From contig NZ_CP082362.1 in NCBI RefSeq assembly GCF_020740535.1, positions 5,082,501-5,146,500 of the forward strand: DNA of 64,000 nt. The letters run 5' to 3'. A program made the translations under genes and the position numbers. Positions 63,253 through 64,000 of the stretch are shown piece by piece. The notes beneath the pieces are model-generated. The model did not search any database. It had not been told where the DNA came from and saw only the letters and a program-made list of their open reading frames with translations. Within the stretch, counting starts at the first letter, position 1, and every line of letters begins with the position of its first letter. The stretch is from Streptomyces profundus (GTDB lineage: Bacteria; Actinomycetota; Actinomycetes; Streptomycetales; Streptomycetaceae).

Positions 63253-64000
63253 TCAGGCGAGGGCCGCGTGCCCTCGATCGATGAGCTGGGCCAGCCGCTC
63301 CCGGTGCTCGGGGGTGACCTCCACCAGCGGCGGCCGGACGGGCCCCGCGCTCCGGCCCTGCACGGCCAGACCCGCCTTGACCAGCGAGACGGCGTATCCC
63401 TCGGTGGTCAGCCTGAGTTGGGTCAGCGGCACATAGAACTCCCGCAGCAACGTCCGCTGCGTCGCGTCGTCGCCCCGGACGAACGCGTCGTAGAAGCCGC
63501 GCGCGATCGTCGGGGCGAAGGCCAGGGTCGCCGACGAGTAGGCGCGGGCGCCGACGGCGGCGTAGGCGCGGGCGAACGTCTCGGCGGTCGGCATCCCGTT
63601 CAGCAGCGGCAGTTCGCCCCCGGTCGCGGTCTGGACGCGCTGCAACAGCTCGATGTCGCCGTGACCGTCCTTGAACGCCACGATCTGCGCCAGCCCGGCC
63701 AGTTCGGCGACGGCCTCCGGGGTGAAGATCGCGTTGGCCCGCTGGTAGGGGATCAACGGCAGGTCGGTGGCCTCGGCGATGGCCCGGTAGTGGGCGACAA
63801 GACCGGCCGGCGGCCCGACCTGGAGATACGGCGGCAGCACCAGGGCGCCGCTCGCCCCGGCGGCCTCGGCCGCGCGGACGAACTCGACGGCGACCCGGGT
63901 GCCGCCGCCGGCGCCGGCGTAGACCGGCAGCGCGCCGCCGACGTGTGCGACGGCGACGCGGACCACCTCGCGGTGCTCGGCCAGCGTCAGCGAGGCGAAC
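63253..64000 (-). CDS. DapA/KdgD-family aldolase/dehydratase, 5' truncated
   Basis: The visible 248 residues belong to the class I aldolase (DapA) superfamily. The Schiff-base Lys is in IVAFKDGHGD and the conserved Tyr in DLPLIPYQRANAIF, the wording closest to 5-dehydro-4-deoxyglucarate dehydratase (KdgD). That enzyme turns the sugar-acid intermediate into 2-oxoglutarate semialdehyde. The reading frame stays open to base 64000, so the N-terminus lies outside. It precedes the second importer by 108 bp on the same strand and may supply its catabolic step. Confidence 0.85.
   Translation of the reverse strand, partial: FASLTLAEHREVVRVAVAHVGGALPVYAGAGGGTRVAVEFVRAAEAAGASGALVLPPYLQVGPPAGLVAHYRAIAEATDLPLIPYQRANAIFTPEAVAELAGLAQIVAFKDGHGDIELLQRVQTATGGELPLLNGMPTAETFARAYAAVGARAYSSATLAFAPTIARGFYDAFVRGDDATQRTLLREFYVPLTQLRLTTEGYAVSLVKAGLAVQGRSAGPVRPPLVEVTPEHRERLAQLIDRGHAALA

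Overview
This window is high-GC actinobacterial chromosome, almost certainly Streptomyces or a close relative. The evidence is the strong G/C bias at third codon positions, GTG starts and 4-nt stop/start overlaps, and typical streptomycete families (DUF397 with DUF5753 regulators, DUF6879, DUF4247/DUF2617/DUF4178, WXG100 proteins, AfsR-like STAND ATPases). I saw no rRNA or tRNA gene, no insertion sequence and no CRISPR array.

Layout. 0-1.8 kb: the 3' part of a GNAT-fold gene converges on a TauE/SafE permease. 1.9-5.8 kb: a small accessory module has a WhiJ/AbaA-type regulator pair on the minus strand and five tightly packed small genes on the plus strand, including two degenerate Nudix-fold paralogues of equal length. 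It is enclosed by an imperfect inverted repeat of about 270-290 bp. 5.9-9.5 kb: a translationally coupled envelope operon (DUF4178, DUF2617, DUF4247, DUF350, membrane-anchored aminopropyltransferase). 9.9-13.1 kb: a winged-helix regulator, two small membrane proteins and a short-chain dehydrogenase. 13.2-21.1 kb: a xylan/xylo-oligosaccharide locus with a GH3 glycosidase, two sugar permeases, a lipoprotein binding protein, a LacI regulator and a divergent secreted GH10 xylanase. 21.3-25.1 kb: a DUF5980-like secreted protein and a WXG100-type operon. 25.2-31.2 kb: a STAND ATPase, a DUF6879 operon with a free-standing formyltransferase, and an ABC exporter.

31.4-38.5 kb is the least explained block and the best candidate for an undescribed system. 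A five-gene minus-strand cluster encodes two large homologous proteins, a secreted ricin-type lectin, a protein with an HHVIP/LPGN nuclease-like signature and a small secreted protein. A HELTH metalloprotease-like gene converges on it. A 29-bp motif, identical at 27 positions, lies upstream of both transcription units and suggests co-regulation.

38.6-64 kb: an XRE-cupin regulator with a divergent MFS exporter, a secreted lipase, an OsmC protein, two complete peptide-type ABC importers, a TetR/F420-reductase pair, a DUF1330 protein, an RHS protein without a toxin end, two decayed genes (a Ser/Thr kinase and a secreted protein), an RDD protein, a second short-chain dehydrogenase and a DapA/KdgD-like enzyme running off the right edge. 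The first peptide importer carries an unlisted 23-codon leader ORF of the actinobacterial RHVDL type and a very strong hairpin in its 5' leader, which points to sulfur or cysteine-responsive attenuation.
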